Positions 1-9,698 of a stretch of 64,000 bases of DNA are shown here, one piece after another. This DNA comes from Bacteroidales bacterium (GTDB taxonomy: Bacteria > Bacteroidota > Bacteroidia > Bacteroidales > F082). The notes below the pieces were generated by a model. The model was not told where the DNA came from and did no database searches. It saw nothing but the letters and a program-made list of their open reading frames with translations. The stretch covers positions 1-64,000 of the forward strand of contig JACZJI010000060.1 of assembly GCA_014860665.1 (NCBI GenBank), in the 5' to 3' direction. The position numbers and the translations under genes are program-made. Position 1 is the first letter of the stretch. Each line of letters begins with the position of its first letter.

Positions 1-26
1 GTTCCTTTCCTTTTGTTGTTCTTCAT
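1..26 (-). CDS. 5' end of a leftward gene cut by the window edge
   Basis: Only eight codons are visible (M-K-N-N-K-R-K-G), starting at the ATG complementary to 24-26 and running off the left end. Support comes from position: two Bacteroidota-type promoters at 100-129 and 224-253 point toward it and nothing else lies between. The product cannot be recognised from eight residues, and the start could lie elsewhere. Confidence 0.25.
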
Positions 27-42
27 TATGTCTATGAACTTT

Positions 43-58
43 CTGCCCTTTTTGGCAG
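43..58. repeat. Short inverted repeat in the leader of the left-edge gene
   Basis: CTGCC and GGCAG flank a six-base spacer. It lies between the leftward promoter at 100-129 and the putative ATG at 26, so it would be in the 5' leader of that transcript. It could be a small RNA hairpin or a protein-binding site; the sequence does not decide. Confidence 0.3.
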
Positions 59-99
59 CCTTTCCTTCTCTTCTTTCTCGTTCCCTTTATTTGGGAGTG

Positions 100-129
100 C
101 AAAAGTAATACTCTTTTTTATTCCTGCAA
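100..129 (-). promoter_or_regulatory. Leftward Bacteroidota promoter (proximal of a tandem pair)
   Basis: On the minus strand the -7 box is TACTTTTG (100-107) and a TTG -33 element lies at 127-129 with exactly 19 bases between. This matches the primary sigma consensus of the phylum (TTTG-N19-TAnnTTTG). The discriminator is C-rich (GCACTCCC). Confidence 0.6.
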
Positions 130-223
130 GCTTTTTTGAAATTATTTTTTCTTCCCAATCTTATCCTTCTTGCTTGCTCCACTCTCAACTTCTAAGAACT
201 TTTTCCCTCATCGTTTGGAGGCG

Positions 224-253
224 CAAAAATAGTCATCTTTATATTCTTTGCAA
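224..253 (-). promoter_or_regulatory. Leftward Bacteroidota promoter (distal of a tandem pair)
   Basis: The minus strand carries TATTTTTG (224-231) with TTG at 251-253, again 19 bases apart. The bases after the box (GCGCCTCC) are identical to those after the rpsL promoter near 21414. The stretch 254-475 upstream of it is AT-rich and I see no gene in it. Confidence 0.6.
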
Positions 254-480
254 CCCTATTTTACTTTTTTTTCAAAATTTTTTATCCCTCAATAAATTCC
301 CTATGAACCAATATATTGACACCTCAGTTAATCGAATAATTCTTGAAAATAAATCCTTCCACTTCCAAAATCATACAAAATACCACTCCAAAAAAACCAC
401 ATCCTAGCCTGAAACTATATTTTATCCATCACAACGGCATTCTGAATCGGGTGAAGACAGACAGGTTCTTTAAACAAAAA

Positions 481-512
481 AAGCCACTTCATTGTCATGA
501 AGCGGCTTTTTT
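481..512. terminator. Bidirectional hairpin terminator after the TonB receptor gene
   Basis: AAGCCACTTCAT (481-492) pairs with ATGAAGCGGCTT (497-508) with one mismatch around a TGTC loop. A T-run follows on the plus strand and an A-run precedes it, so it can act in both directions. It lies 16 bases past the stop of the leftward receptor gene. Confidence 0.8.
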
Positions 513-527
513 ATAGCAGGGTTGTTT

Positions 528-3068
528 TTAGAAATTCACTTTCAAAGAGAAATTCATATTACGTCCCCAGCTCCAGTATCCTTGTCTGAATACATTGGTA
601 CCCGAAGTTGAATTAAACTGGTCGTTAGCCTCAACCAAAGTAATTTTGTTCATGAGGTTATATACGTTCCAGTTGAAATAAGAATCCATACCAGCCAGTT
701 TGAATCTCCAACCCAGACGTACATTCACCAACCCATAATTTGGAAGCTTGTAAGCCTGTGCAGTATTAGCAGGATTTGTACGATATTGAGGAGACAGATC
801 AGCATAAAGATTTGCGTAGTAAAGATAATTCAAACCAAAGTCGAGTTTTTTAGCAACCTTAAACTTACCAAACAATCCATAAGATGTTTGAGGCTGTTGT
901 CCAACTCTCAGGTTTTTGGTGTAAAGATATGCAGTACCTGTTTCTGTGTGGGTCTGGTCGTTGTACTGAGTAGCAGATACATCATTGGCATACATCCAAT
1001 GACCGAAGTTTGCCATGCCCCCCAGATTCATCCAGTTGGTAACATCATAATGTGCTTCCAGTTCAAGACCAGAGTTTATCTGTTTCAGATCTGACAAATA
1101 TGCATTTTGCTGTACGTTATTATTGTCATAGTAACTAGCAATCATGTTGATATGTCCCCATACAGTATAATATGCGTTAGCTTTAAAGGTAAAGCGGGGA
1201 GCAATATAGTTGTAACCAATCTCACCGGCAGTTACAGTTTCATTCTTCAGATTAGTATTGAGATCATTTACATAATTCAAATACATATATTCAAAGAACG
1301 GAACCCGTGAATAATATCCGGCATTGATAAAGAAGTTGCTTCTTGGAGAAATGTTGTAGTTACCACCCAGTTTAAAGTTGTAGCCAGCCATTGAAACTTT
1401 CGGGCTTACTGCAGCAGTTTGAGCTGGATAATAAGAGTAGTGATCAACCCTATATGCCCAGGTGTTAGATGCTGTACCAGCTACAAAGGCATCAAAAGCT
1501 CCCTTGCTATACTCTAGCTGTGCGAACAATCCACCATAGGTAACGTGTCCATCATCCCAGTAAGCAATTTTATTACCTACTGTACTTACACCATAAACTT
1601 TGTCGTAATAGTAGTCACCACCTAACAGATCACGAACTTCACGATAATGCTCTCCTTTGTAATGACGGAAGTCAACACCGGCAGTCAGTGTTAAGGGTTC
1701 ACTCAATTTATCAGTCAATGTAGAAAGTACACCAAACCACTGATGGTTATTCACAGAGTTACGGATGATGTGGGTTGACTGAGCTTCAGCAGCTGTTGTA
1801 TGATCGGTATTAACATTAGCAGCATTTGTAGCAACCATAGCATCCCAGTTATACTGACCATAGTCATTCACAACATCGTAGGTTCCCAAAGGACCTGATC
1901 CGCCACCGGTACCAAATGAGTAGTAAACCGAAGTAGCCAGCTGAGCTTTGTCACTCAGTTTGGAATACCAGTTCAATGCCATCTGAGGTTTATCATAGTA
2001 GTTAACTACCTCATTCAGCATTTTACCACCGAGCCATCCCCAGTTCGAATTATATTTTGGACCATATTTGTCAAACTGCGCCTGGGTCAACATATGGGTT
2101 CTTTGTCCATGTTGCTGAGGAGCACCAAAAATAGTAAATACTAACTGGTTGTTTTTTCCAAGTTCCTGAGAAACTGAGAAGAAATACGACCAAGCTTTTA
2201 CCCAGGTTGCATCAATATAACCAGGACCTTCTGTATGTGAACCTGAAAATGTAATTGCCGTTCCGGTTTTTAATCTTCCTGTTGATAAGGTAAGCATTTC
2301 TTTATATTGACCATAATCAGTCATAGACATGGTCAGAGAACCACCTTTTTGCATATCTGTGGTTTTTGTAACGATGTTTACGGTACCACCTACAGAATTG
2401 ATAGCTAATTTTGAAGCTCCCAAACCTCTCTGAATCTGAATTGTACGGGTTACATCTGCTAAACCAGCCCAGTCTGACCAGTACATCCAGCCATTTTCCA
2501 TATCGTTAACAGGAATACCGTTGATCAGGAAAGCAATGTTTCTTTGGTCAAATCCACGGATGTTCACCTGAGCGTCACCATAGCCACCACCTGATTTTGT
2601 TGCATAAACGTCAGGTGTAGTATTCATGACTTCCGGGAATTCCTGGTTTCCTAAGTTATCTTCAATAGTTTGTGAATTCAAAGTTGAAACGGCAACAGGA
2701 GTTTTACGGCTAACTGCCATGTTAGCCAAAACATTTACTTCATGCAAACCAATAGCACTTGAGGCTATGTTAATAGTTCCAAGATTAATGGTTTGATTTT
2801 TTGCAACGTTAATAGTTTTAGTTAATGATTCATATCCAACATAACTAATTTTTAACTGTTGAGCTCCTTCCGGAACTTTAAAAGAAAAACTACCATCCAA
2901 ACTGGTAGTAACACCAATTGTGGTACCTTCTACTACCACAGTAGCCCCAACAAGGCTTTCATGGTTGGCTGCATCTTTTACAACCCCCTTGACAATACCC
3001 TGTGCCATTGTCGTACCGACAAAAACAAGGCTAAGAAAAACAGCAACGAGTAATCTTACACTTTTCAT
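528..3068 (-). CDS. TonB-dependent outer-membrane receptor
   Basis: This 846-residue protein is an outer-membrane, TonB-energised importer. Residues 1-22 form a signal peptide ending TMA-Q. Next comes a carboxypeptidase-regulatory-like beta-sandwich (about 24-110, with GVVKDAANHESLVGATV), a common N-terminal extension in Bacteroidota. The plug domain follows (about 120-235, with NIRGFDQRNIAFLINGIPV and the TVNIVTK end). The rest is an aromatic-rich 22-strand barrel ending in Phe (SLKVNF). No SusD-like lipoprotein gene follows, so it is not an evident glycan SusCD pair; the substrate (siderophore, metal complex, vitamin or peptide) cannot be told. The gene stands alone between a terminator and an AT-rich upstream gap. 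Confidence 0.92.
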   Translation of the reverse strand: MKSVRLLVAVFLSLVFVGTTMAQGIVKGVVKDAANHESLVGATVVVEGTTIGVTTSLDGSFSFKVPEGAQQLKISYVGYESLTKTINVAKNQTINLGTINIASSAIGLHEVNVLANMAVSRKTPVAVSTLNSQTIEDNLGNQEFPEVMNTTPDVYATKSGGGYGDAQVNIRGFDQRNIAFLINGIPVNDMENGWMYWSDWAGLADVTRTIQIQRGLGASKLAINSVGGTVNIVTKTTDMQKGGSLTMSMTDYGQYKEMLTLSTGRLKTGTAITFSGSHTEGPGYIDATWVKAWSYFFSVSQELGKNNQLVFTIFGAPQQHGQRTHMLTQAQFDKYGPKYNSNWGWLGGKMLNEVVNYYDKPQMALNWYSKLSDKAQLATSVYYSFGTGGGSGPLGTYDVVNDYGQYNWDAMVATNAANVNTDHTTAAEAQSTHIIRNSVNNHQWFGVLSTLTDKLSEPLTLTAGVDFRHYKGEHYREVRDLLGGDYYYDKVYGVSTVGNKIAYWDDGHVTYGGLFAQLEYSKGAFDAFVAGTASNTWAYRVDHYSYYPAQTAAVSPKVSMAGYNFKLGGNYNISPRSNFFINAGYYSRVPFFEYMYLNYVNDLNTNLKNETVTAGEIGYNYIAPRFTFKANAYYTVWGHINMIASYYDNNNVQQNAYLSDLKQINSGLELEAHYDVTNWMNLGGMANFGHWMYANDVSATQYNDQTHTETGTAYLYTKNLRVGQQPQTSYGLFGKFKVAKKLDFGLNYLYYANLYADLSPQYRTNPANTAQAYKLPNYGLVNVRLGWRFKLAGMDSYFNWNVYNLMNKITLVEANDQFNSTSGTNVFRQGYWSWGRNMNFSLKVNF

Positions 3069-3390
3069 AATTAAAAATTTAATTTATAATATATTACGTG
3101 AGTCCGAAATATCAATCTCCCCTGGTATTCCCTATAAAAATTTCATCGGGTTAAATTAGCCTGTTTGATTTTTCAGGCAGCAAAAAAAACACATTTTTTT
3201 CTGTTTCTTATTAACAAATTGTTAAGGTTAATTAACAATTTTATTATTACTCCTCCTTATTTAATTTTTGATCAGAACTATTATCAATGAATCTGTTGCA
3301 AACCATATTTAATTAAAAGCAAATAATGATATCTAATAGCTACATTTATTCTGGACTATCAATAAATTAGCTCTAAAAAGCAAACAAAAA
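3069..3390. other. Intergenic gap upstream of the TonB receptor gene
   Basis: This very AT-rich stretch must hold the leftward promoter of the receptor gene, but I find no full TAnnTTTG box in that direction. TATTTCGG near 3101-3108 is only an imperfect match. This leaves room for an alternative sigma factor or activator. No gene is visible. Confidence 0.4.
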
Positions 3391-3422
3391 AAGCCGCATG
3401 CGGATTGCATGCGGCTTTTTTT
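3391..3422. terminator. Strong hairpin terminating the ribosomal supercluster
   Basis: AAGCCGCATGC (3391-3401) and GCATGCGGCTT (3407-3417) form a perfect 11-bp stem with a 5-base loop, flanked by an A-run and a T-run. It lies just past rplQ and ends the leftward ribosomal transcript. Confidence 0.88.
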
Positions 3423-3443
3423 AGTTCCATATTATTTGAAAAA

Positions 3444-4025
3444 TTATTTTTCTTCATCAGTCTCTTCTGAAGTATTTTCTGCTTTTCCTTCATTCTCAGT
3501 CTCAACTTCATTAACAGGAGCAGCTTCTTCTTTTTTCTTTTCAACTTTGGGTTCAACTTTTTCAGTAACCACAGTAACAGTTTCTGCTGAAGTTTTCTTG
3601 CTGCCACTACGTCCACGACGACTTTTTGCTTTAGCTTTAGAAGTATCTGTTCCTGAAAGGAGGTTCTCATTATAATCCACCAGTTCCATGTATGCCATAT
3701 CAGCATTGTCACCCTGACGAGTACCTAATTTCAGAATTCTGGTATATCCACCTGGCCTATCACCAACTTTCTTAGAAACTTCACGGAACAATTCTGTAAC
3801 AGCTTCTTTATTTTGAAGCAAACTGAAAACAATTCGGCGTGAGTGTGTAGAGTCTTCCTTTGCTTTTGTTATCAAAGGTTCTACATACATTCTCAATGCT
3901 TTGGCTTTAGCGACAGTAGTAGTAACTTTTTTATGTAAAATCAACGAGGAAGCCAGATTTGCCAGCATAGCCTTACGGTGTGCACTGGTCCTTCCAAGAT
4001 GGTTAATGCTCTTTCTGTGTCTCAT
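3444..4025 (-). CDS. rplQ: Ribosomal protein L17 with long acidic C-terminal tail
   Basis: This large-subunit protein is the last gene of the ribosomal supercluster. The L17 fold covers about residues 1-120 (start [20 protein letters not shown], end near AYMELVDYN). Residues 121-193 are a low-complexity tail, first basic ([13 protein letters not shown]) and then strongly acidic ([21 protein letters not shown]). E. coli L17 is 127 residues, so the tail adds about 65. Tails of this kind are known in Bacteroidota L17, but I cannot assign a role. The gene starts 5 bases after the rpoA stop. Confidence 0.97.
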   Translation of the reverse strand: MRHRKSINHLGRTSAHRKAMLANLASSLILHKKVTTTVAKAKALRMYVEPLITKAKEDSTHSRRIVFSLLQNKEAVTELFREVSKKVGDRPGGYTRILKLGTRQGDNADMAYMELVDYNENLLSGTDTSKAKAKSRRGRSGSKKTSAETVTVVTEKVEPKVEKKKEEAAPVNEVETENEGKAENTSEETDEEK

Positions 4026-4030
4026 CTTTC

Positions 4031-5023
4031 TTAATCCTTATCTAATTTATACTTTGCTACATTCATACCGAATTCCAGATTCTTTGAACTTACCAGTTGC
4101 TCAAGTTCTGCCAAAGATTTTTTACCGAAATTCCGGAATTTCAATAAATCATTTTTGCTATAAGAAACCAACTCACCTAATGTTTCCACATCGGCAGCCT
4201 TAAGACAGTTCAATGCTCTGACTGAAAGATCCATATCAACCAGTTTTGTCTTTAAGAGCTGGCGAACATGTAATGTACCTTCATCAAATTCTTCAGTAGC
4301 AGCTTTGTCTTCATAACCAAGAGAAATTTTCTCGTCAGAGAAAAGCATGAAATGGTGAATCAAAATTTTTGCAGCTTCCTTTAAAGCATCTTTTGGATGA
4401 ATGGAACCATCAGAATCTATCTCCATAATCAACTTTTCGTAGTCTGTCTTTTGCTCAACACGATAGTTCTCAATCTGATAGTTAACATTTTTAATTGGAG
4501 TATGAATGGAGTCAATGGCTATTGTTCCAATGATAGCTTCGGGATCTTTATTTTCCTCAGCAGGAACATAGCCTCTTCCTTTCTTAACCGTAATTTCCAT
4601 GCTCAATTTAACAGAAGGATCCAGATTACAAATAACCTCTTCTGTATTAAGAACCTGAAAAACAGAAAGGAACTTATTGATATCTCCAGCCTTGAAAACT
4701 TTCTGATCACCGATAACGATATTTACCTTTTCAGTATTTTCACCTGGAATCTGTTGTTTAAAACGAACCTTTTTAAGGTTCAGTATGATTTCTGTAACAT
4801 CCTCAATTACGCCATCAATGCCTGAGAATTCGTGAACCACACCATCGATTTTAATGTTGGTAATGGCAAAGCCTTCCAATGATGACAGCAGGATTCTACG
4901 GAGCGCGTTACCTATAGTAATACCGAAACCTGGCTCCAGAGGGCGGAATTCAAATACGCCTCTGTAGTCAGTAGCTTCGTTCATTATAACTTTGTCGGGC
5001 TTTTGAAATGCTAATATCGCCAT
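4031..5023 (-). CDS. rpoA: RNA polymerase alpha subunit
   Basis: The 330-residue alpha subunit has the assembly domain at about 1-230 (including [17 protein letters not shown], which dimerises and contacts beta) and the C-terminal DNA- and activator-binding domain at about 250-320. In the latter, the segment RALNCLK...NFGKKSL keeps the residues equivalent to E. coli R265, N268, C269, K298 and S299 that contact UP-element DNA. It lies between rpsD and rplQ, the usual alpha-operon order, so it is co-transcribed with ribosomal proteins. Confidence 0.98.
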   Translation of the reverse strand: MAILAFQKPDKVIMNEATDYRGVFEFRPLEPGFGITIGNALRRILLSSLEGFAITNIKIDGVVHEFSGIDGVIEDVTEIILNLKKVRFKQQIPGENTEKVNIVIGDQKVFKAGDINKFLSVFQVLNTEEVICNLDPSVKLSMEITVKKGRGYVPAEENKDPEAIIGTIAIDSIHTPIKNVNYQIENYRVEQKTDYEKLIMEIDSDGSIHPKDALKEAAKILIHHFMLFSDEKISLGYEDKAATEEFDEGTLHVRQLLKTKLVDMDLSVRALNCLKAADVETLGELVSYSKNDLLKFRNFGKKSLAELEQLVSSKNLEFGMNVAKYKLDKD

Positions 5024-5060
5024 AGTATCAGTTTAGCTTTATTTGATTACTTGTTAATTT

Positions 5061-5666
5061 TTATTTTGAGTACAACTCAACGATTAAATTTTCCTTAATG
5101 TTTTCAGGAATTTCTTCACGTGTAGGATAATTAAGAAATTTTCCTTCGACCTTTTCACCATTCCATTCCAACCAAGAGAAAGATTTTTTGTTGGAAGCCA
5201 AGGAATCAGAAATAACTTCCAGGTTCTTTGATTTTTCACGAGCAGCCACTACATCACCAGGAACAAGTAGGTAAGAGGGAATATTAACCATCTTACCATT
5301 CACGGTAATATGTCTGTGTGAAACCAATTGACGGGCAGCAGCTCTTGTAGGAGCCATTCCCAAACGGAAAATAGTATTATCTAATCTGGACTCAATCAGC
5401 ATTAACAGATTTTCACCAGTGATACCTTTTCTGCTGGAAGCCTTTTCAAATATATTACGGAACTGTTTTTCCAGAATTCCGTAAGTATACTTTGCTTTCT
5501 GTTTTTCCTGAAGCTGAATTCCGTACTCAGACTGTTTTTTCCTTTTTCTGTTTTGGCCATGCTGCCCTGGAGGTGTATTTCTCTTCTCCAGAACTTTGTC
5601 TGCCCCGTAGATTGAATCTCCGAATCTACGTGCAATTTTAGTTTTTGGGCCAATATATCTTGCCAT
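5061..5666 (-). CDS. rpsD: Ribosomal protein S4
   Basis: This 16S-rRNA assembly initiator of the small subunit is 201 residues long. The C-terminal half holds the S4 RNA-binding fold ([20 protein letters not shown]...[10 protein letters not shown]). The N-terminal segment has no cysteines, so this is the zinc-free form. In E. coli S4 is the autogenous translational repressor of the alpha operon; whether that holds here is not visible. Confidence 0.97.
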   Translation of the reverse strand: MARYIGPKTKIARRFGDSIYGADKVLEKRNTPPGQHGQNRKRKKQSEYGIQLQEKQKAKYTYGILEKQFRNIFEKASSRKGITGENLLMLIESRLDNTIFRLGMAPTRAAARQLVSHRHITVNGKMVNIPSYLLVPGDVVAAREKSKNLEVISDSLASNKKSFSWLEWNGEKVEGKFLNYPTREEIPENIKENLIVELYSK

Positions 5667-5702
5667 AATAAAATATAATTTGTCTTGTTAAACTAGGCTT
5701 TA

Positions 5703-6092
5703 TTAAACTCTTCTTCTTTTAGGAGGACGACAACCGTTGTGCGGAATCGGGGTAACATCAATAATTTCAGTTACTTCGATTCCTGAAGAATGCAATGTCC
5801 TGATGGCTGATTCACGTCCTGCTCCAGGTCCCTTAACATACACCTTAACTTTACGCAGACCTAAATCGTATGCTACTTTAGCACAATCCTGAGCTGACAT
5901 CTGCGCTGCATAGGGAGTATTTTTCTTGGAGCCTTTAAAGCCCATCTTTCCAGAAGAAGACCAAGAAATGACCTGCCCTGAATCGTTAGTCAGTGAAATA
6001 ATAATGTTATTGAAGGTAGCCTGAATAAAAGCCTTTCCTGAGGGCTCAATTTTTACTACCCGCTTTTTTGTACTTCTGGTCTTTTTTGCCAT
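5703..6092 (-). CDS. rpsK: Ribosomal protein S11
   Basis: S11 is a platform protein of the small subunit near the E-site mRNA path. The 129-residue length is normal. Recognisable segments are [32 protein letters not shown] and the basic C-terminus [11 protein letters not shown]. It lies between rpsM and rpsD with gaps of about 37 bases, consistent with one transcript. Confidence 0.97.
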   Translation of the reverse strand: MAKKTRSTKKRVVKIEPSGKAFIQATFNNIIISLTNDSGQVISWSSSGKMGFKGSKKNTPYAAQMSAQDCAKVAYDLGLRKVKVYVKGPGAGRESAIRTLHSSGIEVTEIIDVTPIPHNGCRPPKRRRV

Positions 6093-6130
6093 TTTCGTTA
6101 TATTTCCTGAAATATAAAATCTGTTATTTC

Positions 6131-6508
6131 TTACTTAGTAGCCTTTTTCTTATTGGCAACAGTTTTCTTACGGCCTTTACGGGTACGTGCATTATTTTTG
6201 GTTTTCTGACCCCGTAATGGCAGACCGATACGATGACGAATACCACGGTAAGCACCGATATCCATCAACCGCTTAATATTCATCTGGACTTCAGAGCGCA
6301 AAACACCTTCTACCTTAAATTTCTCACCTATTACTGTACGAACAGCATTTTGTTCGTCATCGCTCCAATCCACGACCTTTTTATCCCAATCAATTCCGGC
6401 TTCTGTTAAAATTTTCTGGGCACTGCTTCTTCCAATTCCATAGATGTAGGTTAAAGCAATTTCACCTCTTTTGTTTTGGGGTATATCAACTCCAGCAATT
6501 CTTGCCAT
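6131..6508 (-). CDS. rpsM: Ribosomal protein S13
   Basis: S13 sits at the head of the small subunit and contacts P-site tRNA and the inter-subunit bridge B1. The protein is 125 residues: helix-turn-helix N-terminal part ([34 protein letters not shown]), the conserved [16 protein letters not shown] segment, and a lysine-rich tail. It follows rpmJ in the usual order. Confidence 0.97.
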   Translation of the reverse strand: MARIAGVDIPQNKRGEIALTYIYGIGRSSAQKILTEAGIDWDKKVVDWSDDEQNAVRTVIGEKFKVEGVLRSEVQMNIKRLMDIGAYRGIRHRIGLPLRGQKTKNNARTRKGRKKTVANKKKATK

Positions 6509-6538
6509 AATTCAAATTTTTAATAATTGAACAAGTAA

Positions 6539-6655
6539 TTAACCTTGTTTTTGTTTGTACTTTGGATTCTTTTTGTTAATGATATACAATCTCCCTTTTC
6601 GACGTACCAACTTATCTTCAGGAGTTCTCTTTTTAATTGATGCACGTATTTTCAT
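6539..6655 (-). CDS. rpmJ: Ribosomal protein L36 (cysteine-free form)
   Basis: This 38-residue ORF begins [20 protein letters not shown] and ends [10 protein letters not shown], which is clearly L36 of the Bacteroidota type. The canonical zinc ribbon (C-x2-C...C...H) is absent: there is no cysteine at all, so the protein cannot bind zinc in the usual way. It lies between infA and rpsM, its standard place, with a 6-base gap to the infA stop. Confidence 0.93.
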   Translation of the reverse strand: MKIRASIKKRTPEDKLVRRKGRLYIINKKNPKYKQKQG

Positions 6656-6661
6656 TTCTTT

Positions 6662-6880
6662 CTATTTATATCTAAATGTTATTCTTCCTTTTGTTAAATC
6701 ATAAGGCGACATGGCCAACTTTACTCTGTCTCCAGGTAAGATTTTTATATAATGCATTCTCATCTTTCCTGAAATATGTGCTGTTATCACATGTCCGTTT
6801 TCCAGCTCAACCCTAAACATCGCGTTTCCTAACGATTCCACAACCGTTCCGTCTTGTTCAATTGATTGTTGTTTTGACAT
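6662..6880 (-). CDS. infA: Translation initiation factor IF-1
   Basis: IF-1 binds the ribosomal A site during initiation. The 72-residue product is a single S1/OB fold ([39 protein letters not shown], the last part before GRITFRYK). It starts 5 bases after the map stop and is followed by rpmJ, the standard spc-operon tail in this phylum. Confidence 0.97.
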   Translation of the reverse strand: MSKQQSIEQDGTVVESLGNAMFRVELENGHVITAHISGKMRMHYIKILPGDRVKLAMSPYDLTKGRITFRYK

Positions 6881-6885
6881 ATAAA

Positions 6886-7662
6886 CTATTTTTTATTCAG
6901 AACCTTTTCAATTTCTTCAAAACTCGACAAAATATCCGCTTTTCCATTCCTTATTGCTACATCGTGTTCAAAATGTGCAGAAGGTTTCCCATCAACAGTG
7001 CGTATCGTCCAGCCATCATTTTCCTGAAAAACTTCCTTTCCACCGAGGTTAATCATAGGTTCAATAGCAATACACATGCCAGGTCTAAGCTTTGCTCCGG
7101 TACCGCGTCTACCATAATTCGGAACTTCCGGATCTTCATGCAGGTTTTTTCCAACACCATGTCCCACTAAATCTCTCACCACACTGTATCCAAAACCTTC
7201 TACATAATTCTGGATAGCATATCCGATGTCGTGAACCCGCTTTCCAGCTTCAGCCTGTTCAATGCCAAGATAAAGTGACTGTTTGGTTCTTTCCAGCAAC
7301 AAAAGAATTTCTTTGTCTACTTCCCCAACAGGAAAAGTATAAGCTGAATCACCATAAAAACCATTCAAAACCGTCCCACAGTCAATTGAAACGATATCAC
7401 CATCCTTCAACTCCCTTTCATCCGGGATTCCGTGAACAACTGCGTCATTCACAGAAATACATAAAGTTGCGGGAAAACCACCGTAACCTTTGAAACCCGG
7501 AACTGCACCATGATCTCTGATAAACTCCTCAGCAATCCGATCCAATTCTATGGTTTTTACACCTGGTTTAATATTCTTAGCCACTTCGGCCAAAGTTGAG
7601 CCAACAAGTAAAGAACTAAGTCTTTGTAATTCTATTTCTTCGTCTGTCTTTATATAGATCAT
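6886..7662 (-). CDS. map: Methionine aminopeptidase, type I
   Basis: This 258-residue metallo-enzyme removes the initiator methionine from nascent proteins. The five metal ligands of the pita-bread fold are visible in order: D in SIDCG, D in FYGDSAYT, H in GHGVG, E in AIEPM and E in HFEHDVAI. There is no N-terminal zinc-finger extension, so it is the bacterial type I form. It lies between secY and infA and starts 12 bases after secY. Confidence 0.97.
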   Translation of the reverse strand: MIYIKTDEEIELQRLSSLLVGSTLAEVAKNIKPGVKTIELDRIAEEFIRDHGAVPGFKGYGGFPATLCISVNDAVVHGIPDERELKDGDIVSIDCGTVLNGFYGDSAYTFPVGEVDKEILLLLERTKQSLYLGIEQAEAGKRVHDIGYAIQNYVEGFGYSVVRDLVGHGVGKNLHEDPEVPNYGRRGTGAKLRPGMCIAIEPMINLGGKEVFQENDGWTIRTVDGKPSAHFEHDVAIRNGKADILSSFEEIEKVLNKK

Positions 7663-7674
7663 TCAATTCTTCAA

Positions 7675-9039
7675 TTAGATACCTGCGCCATAACCAGCTC
7701 TCCCCTTAATCCTACCGGATTTGGTAAGTCCATCATAATGACGCATTAACAGATAACTTTCAACCTGCCTCAATGTATCCAAAACAACCTCTACCAAAAT
7801 CAGCAATGATGTACCACCATAAAAAGCTGCAAATGCACTGTTAACACCAATCAATCTTGCGAACAAAGGTAAAATTGCAATCAAACCAAGGAAAATAGAA
7901 CCTGGTAATGTAATTCTGGACAAGATATTATCCAGATATTCAGATGTCTTACGCCCTGGTTTTACACCTGGAATAAAACCACCATTTTTCTTCAGATCTT
8001 CAGCCATTTGGCTTGGGTTGATGGTAATTGCAGTATAAAAATAAGTAAATAATATAATCAGAACAAAGAATGTAAAGTTATACCAAAATCCGTTGAAGTC
8101 AGTCATCGCAGAAGCAAATCCGCTTAAACTAGGCGAATTACTTGCAAATCCAACAAGTGTTAATGGCAGGAACATGATAGCCTGAGCAAAAATGATAGGC
8201 ATAACACCTGCTGCATTCACCCTTAATGGCAAATATTGACGTACTCCACCATACTGTTTATTTCCAACGATACGTTTTGCATACTGAATCGGTACTTTTC
8301 TTGTTCCCTGAACCAGTAAGATGGTAAATAGAACAACCAACACCAAAATGACAAGCTCAACGAGGAAATAGACCATTCCACCATTTGTTTCAACAATTCT
8401 TGAAACAAATTCCTGAGCCAAGGCACTTGGGAGCCGGGCAATAATACCAATCATAATGATCAAAGAAATACCGTTTCCTATTCCTTTATCCGTAATCTTT
8501 TCACCAAGCCACATCACAAACAGAGTTCCTGAAATAAGGATAATTGTTGACGACACCCAAAAATAAACGGGTGGATGAGTCACTGCAGCACTAAAAGGGG
8601 TAATTGCTGTTGCCGGAACCTGTGAAACCAGGTTTGCAATATATGCCGGAGCCTGAAAAGCTACGATAGCAACCGTGAGGTATCGGGTAATCTGGTTGAT
8701 TTTTCTACTCCCACTTTCACCTTCTCTCTGGAGTCTTTGAAAGTAAGGAATGGCCATTCCAAGAAGCTGGATGACAATCGAAGCAGAAATATAAGGCATG
8801 ATGCCAAGAGCAAAAATAGAGGCATGTGAAAATGCACCCCCTGAAAACATGTTCAGCAGGCCCATAAGACCTGAACTGCTCTGATTTTGAAGATTGGTGA
8901 GCATGTTAGGATCAACACCGGGAAGGACCACGTATGATCCCAAACGGTAAATTAAAATGATTCCCAGAGTATAGAGAATTCTCTTTCTCAGCTCCTCAAT
9001 CTTATATATATTTCGTATAGTTTCGATAAACTTTTTCAT
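7675..9039 (-). CDS. secY: Preprotein translocase subunit SecY
   Basis: SecY is the ten-helix channel of the Sec translocon in the inner membrane. At 454 residues, it shows the start of the lateral gate (RILYTLGIILIYRLGSYVVLPGV), the plug region (GLLNMFSGGAFSHASIFALGIMPYI), and the C-terminal cytosolic loops that dock the ribosome or SecA (RIVGNKQYGG, GGFIPGVKPG). It starts 6 bases after rplO in the spc operon, matching E. coli order apart from the following map. Confidence 0.98.
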   Translation of the reverse strand: MKKFIETIRNIYKIEELRKRILYTLGIILIYRLGSYVVLPGVDPNMLTNLQNQSSSGLMGLLNMFSGGAFSHASIFALGIMPYISASIVIQLLGMAIPYFQRLQREGESGSRKINQITRYLTVAIVAFQAPAYIANLVSQVPATAITPFSAAVTHPPVYFWVSSTIILISGTLFVMWLGEKITDKGIGNGISLIIMIGIIARLPSALAQEFVSRIVETNGGMVYFLVELVILVLVVLFTILLVQGTRKVPIQYAKRIVGNKQYGGVRQYLPLRVNAAGVMPIIFAQAIMFLPLTLVGFASNSPSLSGFASAMTDFNGFWYNFTFFVLIILFTYFYTAITINPSQMAEDLKKNGGFIPGVKPGRKTSEYLDNILSRITLPGSIFLGLIAILPLFARLIGVNSAFAAFYGGTSLLILVEVVLDTLRQVESYLLMRHYDGLTKSGRIKGRAGYGAGI

Positions 9040-9045
9040 CCGCTC

Positions 9046-9492
9046 TTAAATTATTATGGCATTACCTCCATTAGCTTCAATTGCTTCTTTTGCTGATTTA
9101 GTAAAAGCATTTGCACTTACTTCAAGCTTAGCTTTTAATTCGCCTCTGCCCAAAATTTTTACCAAATCGTTTTTAGACACCAGACCATTTTCGATGAGTA
9201 CATTTTTATCAATTGTTGTCAATTTTTTCTCATCTGCTAATTGCTGCAAGGCATCTAAGTTTACACCTTGATATTCTTTCCGGTTAATGTTTTTGAATCC
9301 GAATTTTGGTACGCGACGGAACAAAGGCATCTGTCCACCCTCGAAACCCAGTTTCTGTTTATCACCAGATCTGGACTGTGCACCTTTATGTCCTCTTGTG
9401 GATGTACCACCACGTCCGGACCCTTGGCCCCTACCAATTCTTTTTGAGTTCTTTACAGAACCTTTAGCCGGTTTTAGATTGCTTAAATCCAT
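9046..9492 (-). CDS. rplO: Ribosomal protein L15
   Basis: L15 is a late-assembling large-subunit protein. The 148-residue product has the glycine/arginine-rich extended N-terminus (GRGQGSGRGGTSTRGHKG) that threads into 23S rRNA and the C-terminal globular part (ENGLVSKNDLVKILGRGELK). It lies between rpmD and secY. Confidence 0.97.
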   Translation of the reverse strand: MDLSNLKPAKGSVKNSKRIGRGQGSGRGGTSTRGHKGAQSRSGDKQKLGFEGGQMPLFRRVPKFGFKNINRKEYQGVNLDALQQLADEKKLTTIDKNVLIENGLVSKNDLVKILGRGELKAKLEVSANAFTKSAKEAIEANGGNAIII

Positions 9493-9506
9493 TGTATTTT
9501 TCTATT

Positions 9507-9686
9507 TTAAAGTTCTTCAACCTTTAATAAATGCTTCACTTTATCGATCATTCCCATGACCTGAGGAGTACCTTCAACTTCTTTGGGGTTGTTCAGTTTT
9601 TTTAACCCTAAAGCTTCCAGGGTTCTTTTTTGCCGGGCCGGTCTGTTAATGGCACTTACAACTTGTGTAATCCTGTACTTTTTCAT
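9507..9686 (-). CDS. rpmD: Ribosomal protein L30
   Basis: This 59-residue ORF starts MKKYRITQVVSAINRPARQK and ends HLLKVEEL. The ferredoxin-like L30 fold signature is seen in RTLEALGLKKLNNPKEVEGT. Length is normal. It sits between rpsE and rplO with short gaps (12 and 14 bases), as in the spc operon of most bacteria. Confidence 0.95.
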   Translation of the reverse strand: MKKYRITQVVSAINRPARQKRTLEALGLKKLNNPKEVEGTPQVMGMIDKVKHLLKVEEL

Positions 9687-9698
9687 CTCGATATTCTC

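Noticed and set aside
174..407. 77-codon open frame on the plus strand at the left edge
   Set aside because: It runs across a leftward promoter in AT-rich DNA, shows no protein-like composition and matches no family I know.
3359..3712. Lysine-rich 117-codon frame overlapping rplQ
   Set aside because: It is the rplQ tail read in another frame and crosses the terminator hairpin; the composition reflects the L17 charged tail.
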